64,000 bases of DNA from the NCBI GenBank assembly GCA_034096865.1, contig JAWQFJ010001799.1, positions 21,001 to 85,000 on the forward strand, read 5' to 3'. A model generated the notes under the pieces. The model was not told the DNA's origin and searched no databases. It saw only the letters and a program-made list of their open reading frames with translations. The position numbers and the translations under genes were made by a program. Below are positions 28,963 through 43,654 of this stretch, piece after piece (position 1 is the first letter of the stretch; each line of letters starts with the position of its first letter). The DNA is from Theodoxus fluviatilis. Its lineage: Eukaryota; Mollusca; Gastropoda; Cycloneritida; Neritidae.

Positions 28963-29129
28963 AATGATTAGTAGCACCCTTCTGCAAAAATCATAACAGT
29001 AAAGGGACAGTGCAAACAACAGAATAAGTTAAGATTAAAATTTGGGGGTGGAAAAAAAGTATCTAAAATCTTTATTCAAACAACACTGCAACTCTGAGTG
29101 ACACTTCAGAACTACAACTGATGACTCAC

Positions 29130-29237
29130 CAGATGTTGCTGCAGTCTCTCAAAGACCCTGGCTTGTTCCTGGAGCTCCTCCCTCAGGTACTGCCGGGACA
29201 CTTCGCGCTGCTCCAGGACCACGGCACTGCTCTGTGC
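29130..29237 (-). CDS. CCDC91: CCDC91 coding exon 8 (coiled coil)
   Basis: The acceptor GTTGCTGCAG leads to 36 codons from AQSSAVVLEQREVSRQYL to LQQHL and the donor CTG|GTGAGT. It is rich in Glu, Gln and Arg with heptad spacing. Phase 0 on both sides. Confidence 0.87.
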
Positions 29238-29398
29238 CTGCAGCAACACAGGCAGGGTGCTTGCATGAGAATATGTTGTGACAACCTAGAGCTTTACCAA
29301 ATCAACTGAAAACAAGTCTGCTTGAACTTCAAGTCTGCTCCAGAACAAGCTGCTCAAGAGAGCAGACAGCATGAATCAAAACAGCATGTCCTTCCTAC

Positions 29399-29476
29399 CT
29401 TGTAGTCATCCACGACCATTCTGAGACAGCTCTGGCTGGACTGTTGCATCTCCTCCAGCTCCTGGTCATGGCGAGC
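29399..29476 (-). CDS. CCDC91: CCDC91 coding exon 7 (conserved)
   Basis: The acceptor TTTTCCCTCAAG gives 26 codons, ARHDQELEEMQQSSQ to MVVDDYK, ending AAG|GTAGGA. It corresponds to the vertebrate segment around KQELEDM...IIVDEYK, one of the clearest matches in the gene. Phase 0 on both sides. Confidence 0.9.
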
Positions 29477-30032
29477 CTTGAGGGAAAAGGCACATTGCAT
29501 TTCAATACACTTTTCAGAGTTTAATGCAACTAAAGAAGAGAGTGTTGAAGAAGCTGGGCGGAATCCTTGCGAGAGCTATGCATGAGTGGCTTATATTTGT
29601 GCCTTGTGCAGTGCAGTGTATAAATTTCTTTATTAATGCAACCTACTGAGGTTTTCCATTCAAGAAACTAAGCATCATCTAATGTGTCTCATTTCTCCAT
29701 GAAATACTATTGTCCACTCAATTTTGAAACCATAGTTCAAAGCTGCAGAACACACAGCGAGACCATAAGGTTAACACAACTCTACAAATGAAAATATGTT
29801 CATGCATTATACAAAAGTAAAAAATATAAGGTGTTTTAAACACTTCTATCATTAAATAGCAAGACTGATTATCAGGTAAAGTTACAAAAAATTACTACAG
29901 CACTGTGACCGAACAAACATTCAGGTCTTCCACAGTGCAATATGTATTCACAAAATGATATGCCAACTATAGTCCAACACAAACAGCCAGGAACTTCAGA
30001 AGTTACAGACTGAAGACTGTTAGAAACCACAG

Positions 30033-33000
30033 CACAGCACAGGTTACAGCTACACACCACAAAGAACACAGCACAGCACAGGTTACAGCTACACACCACA
30101 AAGAACACAGCACAGCACAGGTTACAGCTACACACCACACAGAACACAGCACAGCACAGGTTACAGCTACACACCACACAGAACACAGCACAGCACAGGT
30201 TACAGCTACACACCACACAGAACACAGCAAAGCACAGGTTACAGCTACACACCACACAGAACACAGCACAGCACAGGTTACAGCTACACACCACACAGAA
30301 CACAGCACAGCACAGGTTACAGCTACACACCACACAGAACACAGCAAAGCACAGGTTACAGCTACACACCACACAGAACACAGCAAAGCACAGGTTACAG
30401 CTACACACCACACAGAACACAGCACAGCACAGGTTACAGCTACACACCACACAGTACACAGCACAGCACAGGTTACAGCTACACACCACACAGAACACAG
30501 CAAAGCACAGGTTACAGTTACACACCACACAGAACACAGCACAGCACAGGTTACAGCTACACACCACACAGAACACAGCACAGCACAGGTTACAGTTACA
30601 CACCATACAGAACACAGCACAGCACAGGTTACAGCTACACACCACAAAGAACACAGCAAAGCACAGGTTACAGCTACACACCACACAGAACACAGCAAAG
30701 CACAGGTTACAGCTACACACCACACAGAACACAGCACAGCACAGGTTACAGCTACACACCACACAGAACACAGCACAGCACAGGTTACAGCTACACACCA
30801 CACAGAACACAGCACAGCACAGGTTACAGCTACACACCACACAAAACACAGCACAGCACAGGTTACAGCTACACACCACACAGAACACAGCACAGCACAG
30901 GTTACAGCTACACACCACACAGTACACAGCACAGCACAGGTTACAGAGCTCTACACACCACACAGAACACAGCAAAGCACAGGTTACAGCTACACACCAC
31001 ACAGAACACAGCACAGCACAGGTTACAGCTACACACCACACAGAACACAGCACAGCACAGGTTACAGCTACACACCACACAGAACACAGCACAGCACAGG
31101 TTACAGTTACACACCACACAAAACAAAGCACAGCACAGCACAGGTTACAGCTACACAACACACAGAACACAGCACAGCACAGGTTACAGCTACACACCAC
31201 AAAGAACACAGCACAGCACAGGTTACAGCTACACACCATACAGAACACAGCAAAGCACAGGTTACAGCTACACACCACACAGAACACAGCACAGCACAGG
31301 TTACAGCTACACACCACACAGAACACAGCACAGCACAGGTTACAGTTACACACCACAAAGAACACAGCAAAGCACAGGTTACAGCTACACACCACACAGA
31401 ACACAGCACAGCACAGGTTACAGTTACACACCACACAGAACACAGCACAGCACAGGTTACAGTTACACACCACACAGAACACAGCACAGCACAGGTTACA
31501 GTTACACACCACAAAGAACACAGCAAAGCACAGGTTACAGCTACACACCACACAGAACACAGCAAAGCACAGGTTACAGCTACACACCACAAAGAACACA
31601 GCACAGCACAGGTTACAGTTACACACCACACAGAACACAGCACAGCACAGGTTACAGTTACACACCACACAGAACACAGCACAGCACAGGCTACAGTTAC
31701 ACACCACAAAGAACACAGCAAAGCACAGGTTACAGCTACACACCACACAGAACACAGCACAGCACAGGTTACAGCTACACACCACACAAAACAAAGCAAA
31801 GCACAGGTTACAGCTACACACCACACAGAACACAGCACAGCACAGGTTACAGCTACACACCACACAGAACACAGCACAGCACAGGTTACAGCTACACACC
31901 ACACAGAACACAGCACAGCACAGGTTACAGCTACACACCACACAGAACACAGCAAAGCACAGGTTACAGCTACACACCACACAGAACACAGCACAGCACA
32001 GGTTACAGCTACACACCACACAGAACACAGCACAGCACAGGTTACAGCTACACACCACACAAAACAAAGCAAAGCACAGGTTACAGCTACACACCACACA
32101 GAACACAGCACAGCACAGGTTACAGCTACACACCACACAGAACACAGCAAAGCACAGGTTACAGCTACACACCACACAGAACACAGCACAGCACAGGTTA
32201 CAGCTACACACCACACAGAACACAGCACAGCACAGGTTACAGCTACACACCACACAGAACACAGCACAGCACAGGTTACAGCTACACACCACACAGAACA
32301 CAGCACAGCACAGGTTACAGCTACACACCACACAGTACACAGCACAGCACAGGTTACAGCTACACACCACACAGAACACAGCACAGCACAGGTTACAGCT
32401 ACACACCACACAGTACACAGCACAGCACATGTTACAGCTACACACCACACAGAACACAGCAAAGCACAGGTTACAGCTACACACCACACAGAACACAGCA
32501 CAGCACAGGTTACAGCTACACACCACACAGAACACAGCACAGCACAGGTTACAGTTACACACCACACAGAACACAGCACAGCACAGGTTACAGCTACACA
32601 CCACACAGAACACAGCACAGCACAGGTTACAGCTACACACCACAAAGAACACAGCACAGCACAGGTTACAGCTGCACAACACACAGAACACAGCACAGCA
32701 CAGGTTACAGTTACACACCACAAAGAACACAGCAAAGCACAGGTTACAGCTACACACCACACAGAACACAGCAAAGCACAGGTTACAGCTACACACCACA
32801 CAGAACACAGCACAGCACAGGTTACAGCTACACACCACACAGAACACAGCACAGGTTACAGCTACACACCACACAGAACACAGCAAAGCACAGGTTACAG
32901 CTACACACCACACAGAACACAGCAAAGCACAGGTTACAGCTACACACCGCACAGAACACAGCAAAGCACAGGTTACAGCTACACACCACACAGAACACAG

Positions 33001-36000
33001 CACAGCACAGGTTACAGCTACACACCACACAGAACACAGCACAGCACAGGTTACAGCTACACACCACACAGAACACAGCACAGCACAGGTTACAGTTACA
33101 CACCACACAGAACACAGCACAGCACAGGTTACAGCTACACACCACACAGAACAGCACAGGTTACAGTTACACACCACACAGAACACAGCACAGCACAGGT
33201 TACAGCTACACACCACACAAAACACAGCAAAGCACAAGTTACAGCTACACACCACACAGAACACAGCAAAACACAGGTTACAGCTACACACCACACAAAA
33301 CAAAGCAAAGCACAGGTTACAGTTACACACCACACAGAACACAGCACAGCACAGGTTACAGCTACACACCACACAGAACACAGCACACCACAGGTTACAG
33401 CTACACACCACAAAGAACACAGCACAGCACAGGTTACAGCTACACACCACACAGAACACAGCACAGCACAGGTTACAGCTACACACCACACAGAACACAG
33501 CACAGCACAGGTTACAGCTACACACCACACAGAACACAGCAAAGCACAGGTTACAGCTACACACCACACAGAACACAGCAAAGCACAGGTTACAGCTACA
33601 CACCACACAGAACACAGCACAGCACAGGTTACAGCTACACACCACACAGAACACAGCAAAGCACAGGTTACAGCTACACACCACACAGAACACAGCAAAG
33701 CACAGGTTACAGCTACACACCACACAGAACACAGCACAGCACAGGTTACAGCTACACACCACAAAGAACACAGCACAGCACAGGTTACAGCTACACACCA
33801 CACAGAACACAGCAAAGCACAGGTTACAGCTACACACCACACAGAACACAGCAAAGCACAGGTTACAGCTACACACCACACAGAACACAGCACAGCACAG
33901 GTTACAGCTACACACCACACAGTACACAGCACAGCACAGGTTACAGCTACACACCACACAGAACACAGCAAAGCACAGGTTACAGTTACACACCACACAG
34001 AACACAGCACACACAGGTTACAGCTACACACCACACAGAACACAGCACAGCACAGGTTACAGTTACACACCATACAGAACACAGCACAGCACAGGTTACA
34101 GCTACACACCACAAAGAACACAGCAAAGCACAGGTTACAGCTACACACCACACAGAACACAGCAAAGCACAGGTTACAGCTACACACCACACAGAACACA
34201 GCACAGCACAGGTTACAGCTACACACCACACAGAACACAGCACAGCACAGGTTACAGCTACACACCACACAGAACACAGCACAGCACAGGTTACAGCTAC
34301 ACACCACACAAAACACAGCACAGCACAGGTTACAGCTACACACCACACAGAACACAGCACAGCACAGGTTACAGCGACACACCACACAGTACACAGCACA
34401 GCACAGGTTACAGCTACACACCACACAGAACACAGCAAAGCACAGGTTACAGCTACACACCACACAGAACACAGCACAGCACAGGTTACAGCTACACACC
34501 ACACAGAACACAGCACAGCACAGGTTACAGCTACACACCACACAGAACACAGCACAGCACAGGTTACAGTTACACACCACACAAAACAAAGCACAGCACA
34601 GCACAGGTTACAGCTACACAACACACAGAACACAGCACAGCACAGGTTACAGCTACACACCACAAAGAACACAGCACAGCACAGGTTACAGCTACACACC
34701 ATACAGAACACAGCAAAGCACAGGTTACAGCTACACACCACACAGAACACAGCACAGCACAGGTTACAGCTACACACCACACAGAACACAGCACAGCACA
34801 GGTTACAGTTACACACCACACAGAACACAGCAAAGCACAGGTTACAGCTACACACCACACAGAACACAGCACAGCACAGGTTACAGTTACACACCACACA
34901 GAACACAGCACAGCACAGGTTACAGTTACACACCACACAGAGCACAGCACAGCACAGGTTACAGTTACACACCACAAAGAACACAGCAAAGCACAGGTTA
35001 CAGCTACACACCACACAGAACACAGCAAAGCACAGGTTACAGCTACACACCACAAAGAACACAGCACAGCACAGGTTACAGTTACACACCACACAGAACA
35101 CAGCACAGCACAGGTTACAGTTACACACCACACAGAACACAGCACAGCACAGGTTACAGTTACACACCACAAAGAACACAGCAAAGCACAGGTTACAGCT
35201 ACACACCACACAGAACACAGCACAGCACAGGTTACAGCTACACACCACACAAAACAAAGCAAAGCACAGGTTACAGCTACACACCACACAGAACACAGCA
35301 CAGCACAGGTTACAGCTACACACCACACAGAACACAGCACAGCACAGGTTACAGCTACACACCACACAGAACACAGCACAGCACAGGTTACAGCTACACA
35401 CCACACAGAACACAGCAAAGCACAGGTTACAGCTACACACCACACAGAACACAGCACAGCACAGGTTACAGCTACACACCACACAGAACACAGCACAGCA
35501 CAGGTTACAGCTACACACCACACAAAACAAAGCAAAGCACAGGTTACAGCTACACACCACACAGAACACAGCACAGCACAGGTTACAGCTACACACCACA
35601 CAGAACACAGCAAAGCACAGGTTACAGCTACACACCACACAGAACACAGCACAGCACAGGTTACAGCTACACACCACACAGAACACAGCACAGCACAGGT
35701 TACAGCTACACACCACACAGAACACAGCACAGCACAGGTTACAGCTACACACCACACAGAACACAGCACAGCACAGGTTACAGCTACACACCACACAGAA
35801 CACAGCACAGCACAGGTTACAGCTACACACCACACAGAACACAGCAAAGCACAGTTTACAGCTACACACCACACATAACACAGCAAAGCACAGGTTACAG
35901 CTACACACCACACAGAACACAGCAAAGCACAGGTTACAGCTACACACCACACAGAACACAGCACAGCACAGGTTACAGCTACACACCACACAGAACACAG

Positions 36001-39000
36001 CACAGCACAGGTTACAGCTACACACCACACAGAACACAGCAAAGCACAGGTTACAGCTACACACCACACAGAACACAGCACAGCACAGGTTACAGCTACA
36101 CACCACACAGAACACAGCACAGCACAGGTTACAGCTACACACCACACAGAACACAGCACAGCACAGGTTACAGCTACACACCACACAGTACACAGCAAAG
36201 CACAGGTTACAGCTACACACCACACAGTACACAGCAAAGCACAGGTTACAGCTACACACCACACAGAACACAGCACAGCACAGGTTACAGCTACACACCA
36301 CACAGAACACAGCACAGCACAAGTTACAGTTACACACCACACAGAACACAGCAAAGCACAGGTTACAGCTATACACCACACAGAACACAGCAAAGCACAG
36401 GTTACAGCTACACACCACACAGAACACAGCACAGCACAGGTTACAGCTACACACCACACAGTACACAGCACAGCACAGGTTACAGCTACACACCACACAG
36501 AACACAGCACAGCACAGGTTACAGCTACACACCACACAGAACACAGCACAGCACAGGTTACAGCTACACACCACACAGTACACAGCACAGCACAGGTTAC
36601 AGCTACACACCACACAGAACACAGCAAAGCACAGGTTACAGCTACACACCACACAGAACACAGCAAAGCACAGGTTACAGCTACACACCACACAGAACAC
36701 AGCAAAGCACAGGTTACAGTTACACACCACACAGAACACAGCACAGCACAGGTTACAGCTACACACCACACAGAACACAGCACAGCACAGGTTACAGCTA
36801 CACACCACACAGAACACAGCACAGCACAGGTTACAGCTACACACCACACAGAACACAGCACAGCACAGGTTACAGCTACACACCACACAGAACACAGCAA
36901 AGCACAGGTTACAGCTACACACCACACAGAACACAGCACAGCACAGGTTACAGCTACACACCACACAGAACACAGCACAGCACAGGTTACAGCTACACAC
37001 CACACAGAACACAGCACAGCACAGGTTACAGCTACACACCACACAGAACACAGCAAAGCACATGATACAGCTACACACCACACAGAACACAGCAAAGCAC
37101 ATGATACAGCTACACACCACACAGAACACAGCAAAGCACATGATACAGCTACACACCACACAGAACACAGCAAAGCACATGATACAGCTACACACCACAC
37201 AGAACACAGCAAAGCACATGATACAGCTACACACCACACAGAACACAGCAAAGCACATGATACAGCTACACACCACACAGAACACAGCAAAGCACATGAT
37301 ACAGCTACACACCACACAGAACACAGCACAGCACAGGTTACAGCTACACACCACACAGAACACAGCACAGCACAGGTTACAGCTACACACCACACAGAAC
37401 ACAGCACACCACAGGTTACAGCTACACACCACACAGAACACAGCACAGCACAGGTTACAGCTACACACCACACAGAACACAGCAAAGCACATGATACAGC
37501 TACACACCACACAGAACACAGCAAAGCACATGATACAGCTACACACCACACAGAACACAGCACAGCACAGGTTACAGTTACACACCACACAGAACACAGC
37601 AAAGCACAGGTTACAGCTACACACCACACAGAACACAGCAAAGCACAGGTTACAGCTACACACCACACAGAACACAGCACAGCACAGGTTACAGCTACAC
37701 ACCACACAGAACACAGCACAGCACAGGTTACAGCTACACACCACACAGAACACAGCACAGCACAGGTTACAGCTACACACCACACAGTACACAGCACAGC
37801 ACAGGTTACAGCTACACACCACACAGAACACAGCACAGCACAGGTTACAGCTACACACCACACAGTACACAGCACAGCACATGTTACAGCTACACACCAC
37901 ACAGAACACAGCAAAGCACAGGTTACAGCTACACACCACACAGAACACAGCACAGCACAGGTTACAGCTACACACCACACAGAACACAGCACAGCACAGG
38001 TTACAGTTACACACCACACAGAACACAGCACAGCACAGGTTACAGCTACACACCACACAGAACACAGCACAGCACAGGTTACAGCTACACACCACAAAGA
38101 ACACAGCACAGCACAGGTTACAGCTACACACCACACAGAACACAGCACAGCACAGGTTACAGTTACACACCACAAAGAACACAGCAAAGCACAGGTTACA
38201 GCTACACACCACACAGAACACAGCAAAGCACAGGTTACAGCTACACACCACACAGAACACAGCACAGCACAGGTTACAGCTACACACCACACAGAACACA
38301 GCACAGCACAGGTTACAGCTACACACCACACAGAACACAGCAAAGCACAGGTTACAGCTACACACCACACAGAACACAGCAAAGCACAGGTTACAGCTAC
38401 ACACCGCACAGAACACAGCAAAGCACAGGTTACAGCTACACACCACACAGAACACAGCACAGCACAGGTTACAGCTACACACCACACAGAACACAGCACA
38501 GCACAGGTTACAGCTACACACCACACAGAACACAGCACAGCACAGGTTACAGTTACACACCACACAGAACACAGCACAGCACAGGTTACAGCTACACACC
38601 ACACAGAACAGCACAGGTTACAGTTACACACCACACAGAACACAGCACAGCACAGGTTACAGCTACACACCACACAAAACACAGCACAAGTTACAGCTAC
38701 ACACCACACAGAACACAGCAAAACACAGGTTACAGCTACACACCACACAAAACAAAGCAAAGCACAGGTTACAGTTACACACCACACAGAACACAGCACA
38801 GCACAGGTTACAGCTACACACCACACAGAACACAGCACACCACAGGTTACAGCTACACACCACAAAGAACACAGCACAGCACATGTTACAGCTACACACC
38901 ATACAGAACACAGCACAGCACAGGTTACAGCTACACACCACACAGAACACAGCACAGCACAGGTTACAGCTACACACCACAAAGAACACAGCACAGCACA

Positions 39001-39937
39001 GGTTACAGCTACACACCACACAGAACACAGCACAGCACAGGTTACAGTTACACACCACAAAGAACACAGCAAAGCACAGGTTACAGCTACACACCACACA
39101 GAACACAGCAAAGCACAGGTTACAGTTACACACCACACAGAACACAGCACAGCACAGGTTACAGCTACACACCACACAGAACACAGCACAGGTTACAGCT
39201 ACACACCACACAGAACACAGCAAAGCACAGGTTACAGCTACACACCACACAGAACACAGCACAGCACAGGTTACAGCTACACACCACACAGAACACAGCA
39301 AAACACAGGTTACAGCTACACACCACACAGAACACAGCACAGCACAGGTTACAGCTACACACCACACAGAACACAGCACAGCACAGGTTACAGCTACACA
39401 CCACACAGAACACAGCACAGCACAGGTTACAGCTACACACCACACAGAACACAGCACAGGTTACAGCTACACACCACACAGAACACAGCACAGCACAGGT
39501 TACAGCTACACACCACACAGAACACAGCAAAACACAGGTTACAGCTACACACCACACAGAACACAGCAAAACACAGGTTACAGCTACACACCACACAGAA
39601 CACAGCACAGCACAGGTTACAGCTACACACCACACAGAACACAGCACAGCACAGGTTACAGCTACACACCACACAGAACACAGCACAGCACAGGTTACAG
39701 CTACACACCACACAGAACACAGCACAGGTTACAGCTACACACCACACAGAACACAGCACAGCACAGGTTACAGCTACACACCACACAGAACACAGCAAAA
39801 CACAGGTTACAGCTACACACCACACAGAACACAGCACAGCACAGTTTACAGCTACACACAACACAGAACACAGCAAAACACAGGTTACAGCTACACACCA
39901 CACAGAACACAGCAAAACACAGGTTACAGCTACACAC
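30033..39937. repeat. 39-bp satellite-like array, about 9.9 kb, roughly 250 units
   Basis: In the sense of CCDC91 the unit begins GTGTGTAGCTGTAACC and ends TTCTGTGTG, period 39. Variants are CTAC/TTAC, CACAG/CAAAG, CACACAG/CACAAAG/CACACAAAACAAAG, CCATAC and a GATACAG subtype clustered at 37060-37560. A few units lack 5 or 10 bp (near 33150, 38610, 38685, 39185, 39455, 39725) and shift the frames. The array begins exactly at the exon 6 donor and fills about 95 percent of that intron. Frames of up to 1,542 codons across it are period artefacts. Confidence 0.98.
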
Positions 39938-40039
39938 CTGCATCTCGGCTCTGCAAGACTTGGCTGCCTCTGTCTCCCTGGCAGTCTGGGCCAGCTCCTC
40001 CTCCAACCGCCTGACTCGGGCCTCTGCTGCCTCCAGCTC
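39938..40039 (-). CDS. CCDC91: CCDC91 coding exon 6 (coiled coil)
   Basis: The acceptor CCACCTGCACAG is followed by 34 codons, [18 protein letters not shown] and onwards to AEMQ, ending ATGCAG|GTGTGTAG. It has phase 0 on both sides and the charged heptads expected of coiled coil. The acceptor tract abuts a GGAT tetranucleotide tail. The donor GTGTGTAG is the first eight bases of the first 39-bp satellite unit, so exon and array are contiguous. Confidence 0.85.
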
Positions 40040-40041
40040 CT

Positions 40042-40352
40042 GTGCAGGTGGATGGATGGATGGATGGATGGATGGATGGATGGATGGATGGATGGATGGA
40101 TGGATTGGATGGATGGATGGATGGACGGATTAGATGGATGGAATGATGGAAGGGTGGATGGAAGGGTGGATGGATGGAGTTCATCGGCCTATCAGTCTTT
40201 GTAGGCTATCTAAGGCAATAGATCATTAAAAAATCATTAGAGTTGGTTGAAATGATAATTTAGTCAAGTAACGATTTCCCTAGTTATTTGCCTCTTCTGA
40301 ATCCCGTGGGGATATAGGGTGGATCAATTCTTGCTCCCAACCCACTGGGAAA
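40042..40352 (-). mobile_element. SINE-like element, copy 4 (minus), with (GGAT)n tail
   Basis: Read on the minus strand it has the family head (CCAGTGGGTTGGGAGCAAGA), AACTAGGGAAATCGT, a diverged GCCTTAGATAGCC core, AAAGACTGATAGGC and then a long CATC tail (plus-strand GGAT, 40047-40175). The tail runs almost up to the exon 6 acceptor of CCDC91. Confidence 0.65.
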
Positions 40353-41373
40353 TGTACAGGAAAAATGAAGCTACCTACACAGTAATCAATGCTGGCAAAT
40401 GGCCTACCTCGTACTACCTGTACTGTCAACATCTGCAAGCTCAAACAGCAACTCTTGAGCAGTTTTAATTCAACACTCACTGAAGACTTGCTACACAGTT
40501 AGAAACCTCATTCATGGCAGTCAGCCCTGGTAGAAGAGGGAGAATATTACAGCGAAAGCAATGATAAGGAATCCTTTAAACAATCCAATTTATTCTGCTT
40601 TATTTTCATTCTGAGGGAATATGCATAATTCTAATTTCTACAATCAGCATTGAGTATACTGTCAATAGTTCTAACATTTATGTAATGTTGGAAAGGTAAA
40701 ACTGTTGTCATTAGATACAATTCACAAACTTCTATACATCATCTTTTTGTGCTTTCTTAGACCTAGCCTTCCATGGATCCCCATGTACACAATAACCATA
40801 AAAAATTGATGTCATCCTTGCAGACACATCTCCAGAGCGGACAGATCCTTGAAGAATATAAGAAACTATTTCCAGCTGCATAAACTCTACAACAACAAAT
40901 GTACCACCCCTTCAGTCCTCTTATCACTGTAATTTCAGGCTGTTGTTATTTGTTCTCCAGCCAAAAACCAAGGCTACAGCAAAATGTTGTTATGTTGTAC
41001 TGTTATGTGGGGATTATCTTCAGCCATGGTAAGCTCCTAACATAACAACTGGCATTCTCTGGAGACAGAGATCAAATCCCCTGAAGACGGAGTGTGGCTG
41101 CCTATATGGCGGGGTGTTCAAAAACAGTCACTTACGCAATCATCTCACCCACTTGGGTGATCCTGGGAGTTTTTAGCCCACGTACGCAACAACAACAACA
41201 ATACCCCAACTGAAATCTCACTCCCTCTCTTAAATCTCACCATCATCCAAATCCAAGCTCTGCAACCCTCTTCCTCCTCCAATTACCCTAACCTTGAAGT
41301 TCCCAATCACAGCCCACCACCCAGATCATCACCCCTCTCCCCCTGATGCCATCCCTCAATCCTTGTACCATCC

Positions 41374-42030
41374 CAACCCATGACCCCATACTTGTCCCCC
41401 AATCCATGACCCCATACTTGTCCCCCAACCCATGACCCCATCCTTGTCCCCCAATCCATGACCCCATACTTGTCCCCAATCCATGACCCCATACTTGTTC
41501 CCCAACCCATGACCCCATCCTTGTCCCCCAACCCATGACCCCATACCTGTCCCCCAACCCATGACCCCATCCTTGTCCCCCAACCCATGACCCCATCCTT
41601 GTCCCCCAACCCATGACCCCATACTTGTCCCCCAACCCATGACCCCATCCTTGTCCCCCAACCCATGACCCCATCCTTGTCCCCCAACCCATGACCCCAT
41701 CCTTGTCCCCCAACCCATGACCCCATCCTTGTCCCCCAACCCATGACCCCATCCTTGTCCCCCAACCCATGACCCCATCCTTGTCTCCCAACCCATGACC
41801 CCATCCTTGTCCCCCAACCCATGACCCCATCCTTGTCCCCCAACCCATGACCCCATCCTTGTCCCCCAACCCATGACCCCATCCTTGTCTCCCAACCCAT
41901 GACCCCATCCTTGTCCCCCAACCCATGACCCCATACTTGTCCCCCAACCCATGACCCCATCCTTGTCCCCCAACCCATGACCCCATACTTGTCCCCCAAC
42001 CCATGACCCCATCCTTGTCCCCCAACCCAA
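41374..42030. repeat. 26-bp minisatellite, about 25 units, G-rich in the transcript sense
   Basis: The plus-strand unit CCATGACCCCATCCTTGTCC + CCCAAC, period 26; variants are ATCC/ATAC and CCCCC/CTCCC. The minus (CCDC91 sense) strand has three to four G-runs per unit (GGGTTGGGGGACAAGGATGG followed by GG). It begins about 16 bases after the exon 5 donor. Confidence 0.97.
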
Positions 42031-42038
42031 CTACTCAC

Positions 42039-42200
42039 CTGCCTCAGTCGGGAGGTTTCCCTGGCAACCTCGGGGGCCGCCACGGCATTGTTGTTGAGGG
42101 CCAGCTCCGCCTCCCTCGGGGCAACAGCGGCAGCATCCAGGTCTGGCGGAGCACAGGCTCCCTGGGGCGCCCTATCCTCCTCCCCCTGCTCTGCCTCAGG
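42039..42200 (-). CDS. CCDC91: CCDC91 coding exon 5 (start of coiled coil)
   Basis: The frame runs from PEAEQGEEDRAP to ARETSRLRQ and ends at the strong donor CAG|GTGAGTAG. The acceptor CTGTGGCACTGCAG at 42201 is chosen because it alone matches the phase of exon 4. A better-looking acceptor (TACTTGTTCAG, exon start about 42226) would need phase 1. The last residues begin the heptad-like coiled coil. A G-rich 26-bp array starts about 16 bases into the following intron. Confidence 0.7.
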
Positions 42201-42620
42201 CTGCAGTGCCACAGCCGAACATGCATCACTTTCTGAACAAGTAGCTGTTTCATGGCTAATTCATGTAAACATCAAGGCAAACCCCACTCAAGAGATAGAG
42301 ATAGAGGAAAAAATTGCAAGAAAGTCACGAAAGTCTACAACTGAAAAACTTCTGTGACAACCTTCTCCTTGAGAGTAAAGAAATTTTTATCATCATCATC
42401 ATCATCATCATTTTTATAACATTGCTTCATTATGATGATTAACATGTTCATCTGATTTATAATTGATGGGATGATTCCTGGGTTATGCAGCTGCATACTT
42501 CCCACAATACATCCTTCATTAACAAAGGGCAAGAATTATTTGCATTAGAAGTTTGACAAATACTCATATTAAAGCTACAAGACAGTATTCATTTCATTCC
42601 AGTTTACTGCCTGGAGTGAA

Positions 42621-42906
<286 letters not shown>

Positions 42907-42969
42907 CACACAAAGTCTATGGACAGTTCCGCAGTTCTACACAGGAGAAGTGAGAGCAGGCAGCAGTAC

Positions 42970-43146
42970 CACATCAGGGGCAGGCAGGTTGTCTCTGACA
43001 ATGGCGCCATTCCCAGGACCGATGCCCAGGTCAGGGAGGGAGGGGGGTGGCACAGCATTGGCTACCATGGGGGCAGCAGCCACGTGGTTGTTGAGCGTTC
43101 CATCCAGAACATTCTCTGCTATCCTGGCCTGGGCCAATCGGGCATT
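42970..43146 (-). CDS. CCDC91: CCDC91 coding exon 4 (3' border uncertain)
   Basis: The acceptor CTATGCTTTGCAG gives NARLAQARIAENVLDG followed by an Ala/Pro/Val-rich linker. The donor GATGTG|GTACTG at 42970 keeps phase 0 and is preferred. A second phase-0 donor (CCT|GTGTAG, exon end 42943) would add nine codons. A CA microsatellite begins about 66 bases into the intron. Confidence 0.65.
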
Positions 43147-43654
43147 CTGCAAAGCATAGTAAAATGACATTTTCATGTGTAAATTTAATAATACACATGA
43201 TTAACGAACACTATTCAGAGGTAAGTTGATGCGTGTGTGCTTCAAAGAGAAAAGGAGAGATTTTTACTACAACGACTAAAGCAGCAGTCAGATCATCCAA
43301 GACAGGCAATTATATGACTGCTACTTTCCACGGTCATCACATGATTACAGATGTGGTAGTAATGGGAAATTTTGGTGAAGTGAAAGTAAAGCAAGACAAA
43401 AAGTACTCTTACACAGGACTATAGGCTTACATTTGTTAATGTCTATGCTGATAAATGCTAGCTCTCAGCATTTGTTCAAATTTTATATCACTAGCAACTG
43501 AAGGGCACATTTTGTCACTGGCATCATTAGTTTCCATCCAGAGGGGAAGCAATCTCTTGAGTCAGAAGAAACAACAGGAAAGATGGATGCACCACGTCCC
43601 AGTAAACTTCCATTCTACATGTTCTAAACCTCTGGTGAGATGGAAGGTCTCCCA

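Noticed and set aside
29872..40133. Open frames of up to 1,542 codons on both strands, Cys-rich ([13 protein letters not shown]) or His/Thr-rich
   Set aside because: They arise from a 39-bp period (13 codons) lacking stops in several phases, on both strands at once. They break wherever a unit loses 5 or 10 bp, and lie in a spliced intron.
42941..42969. Longer form of CCDC91 exon 4 using the CCT|GTGTAG donor
   Set aside because: Possible and in phase, but GTG|GTACTG is at least as good and gives a simpler join; left as an alternative.
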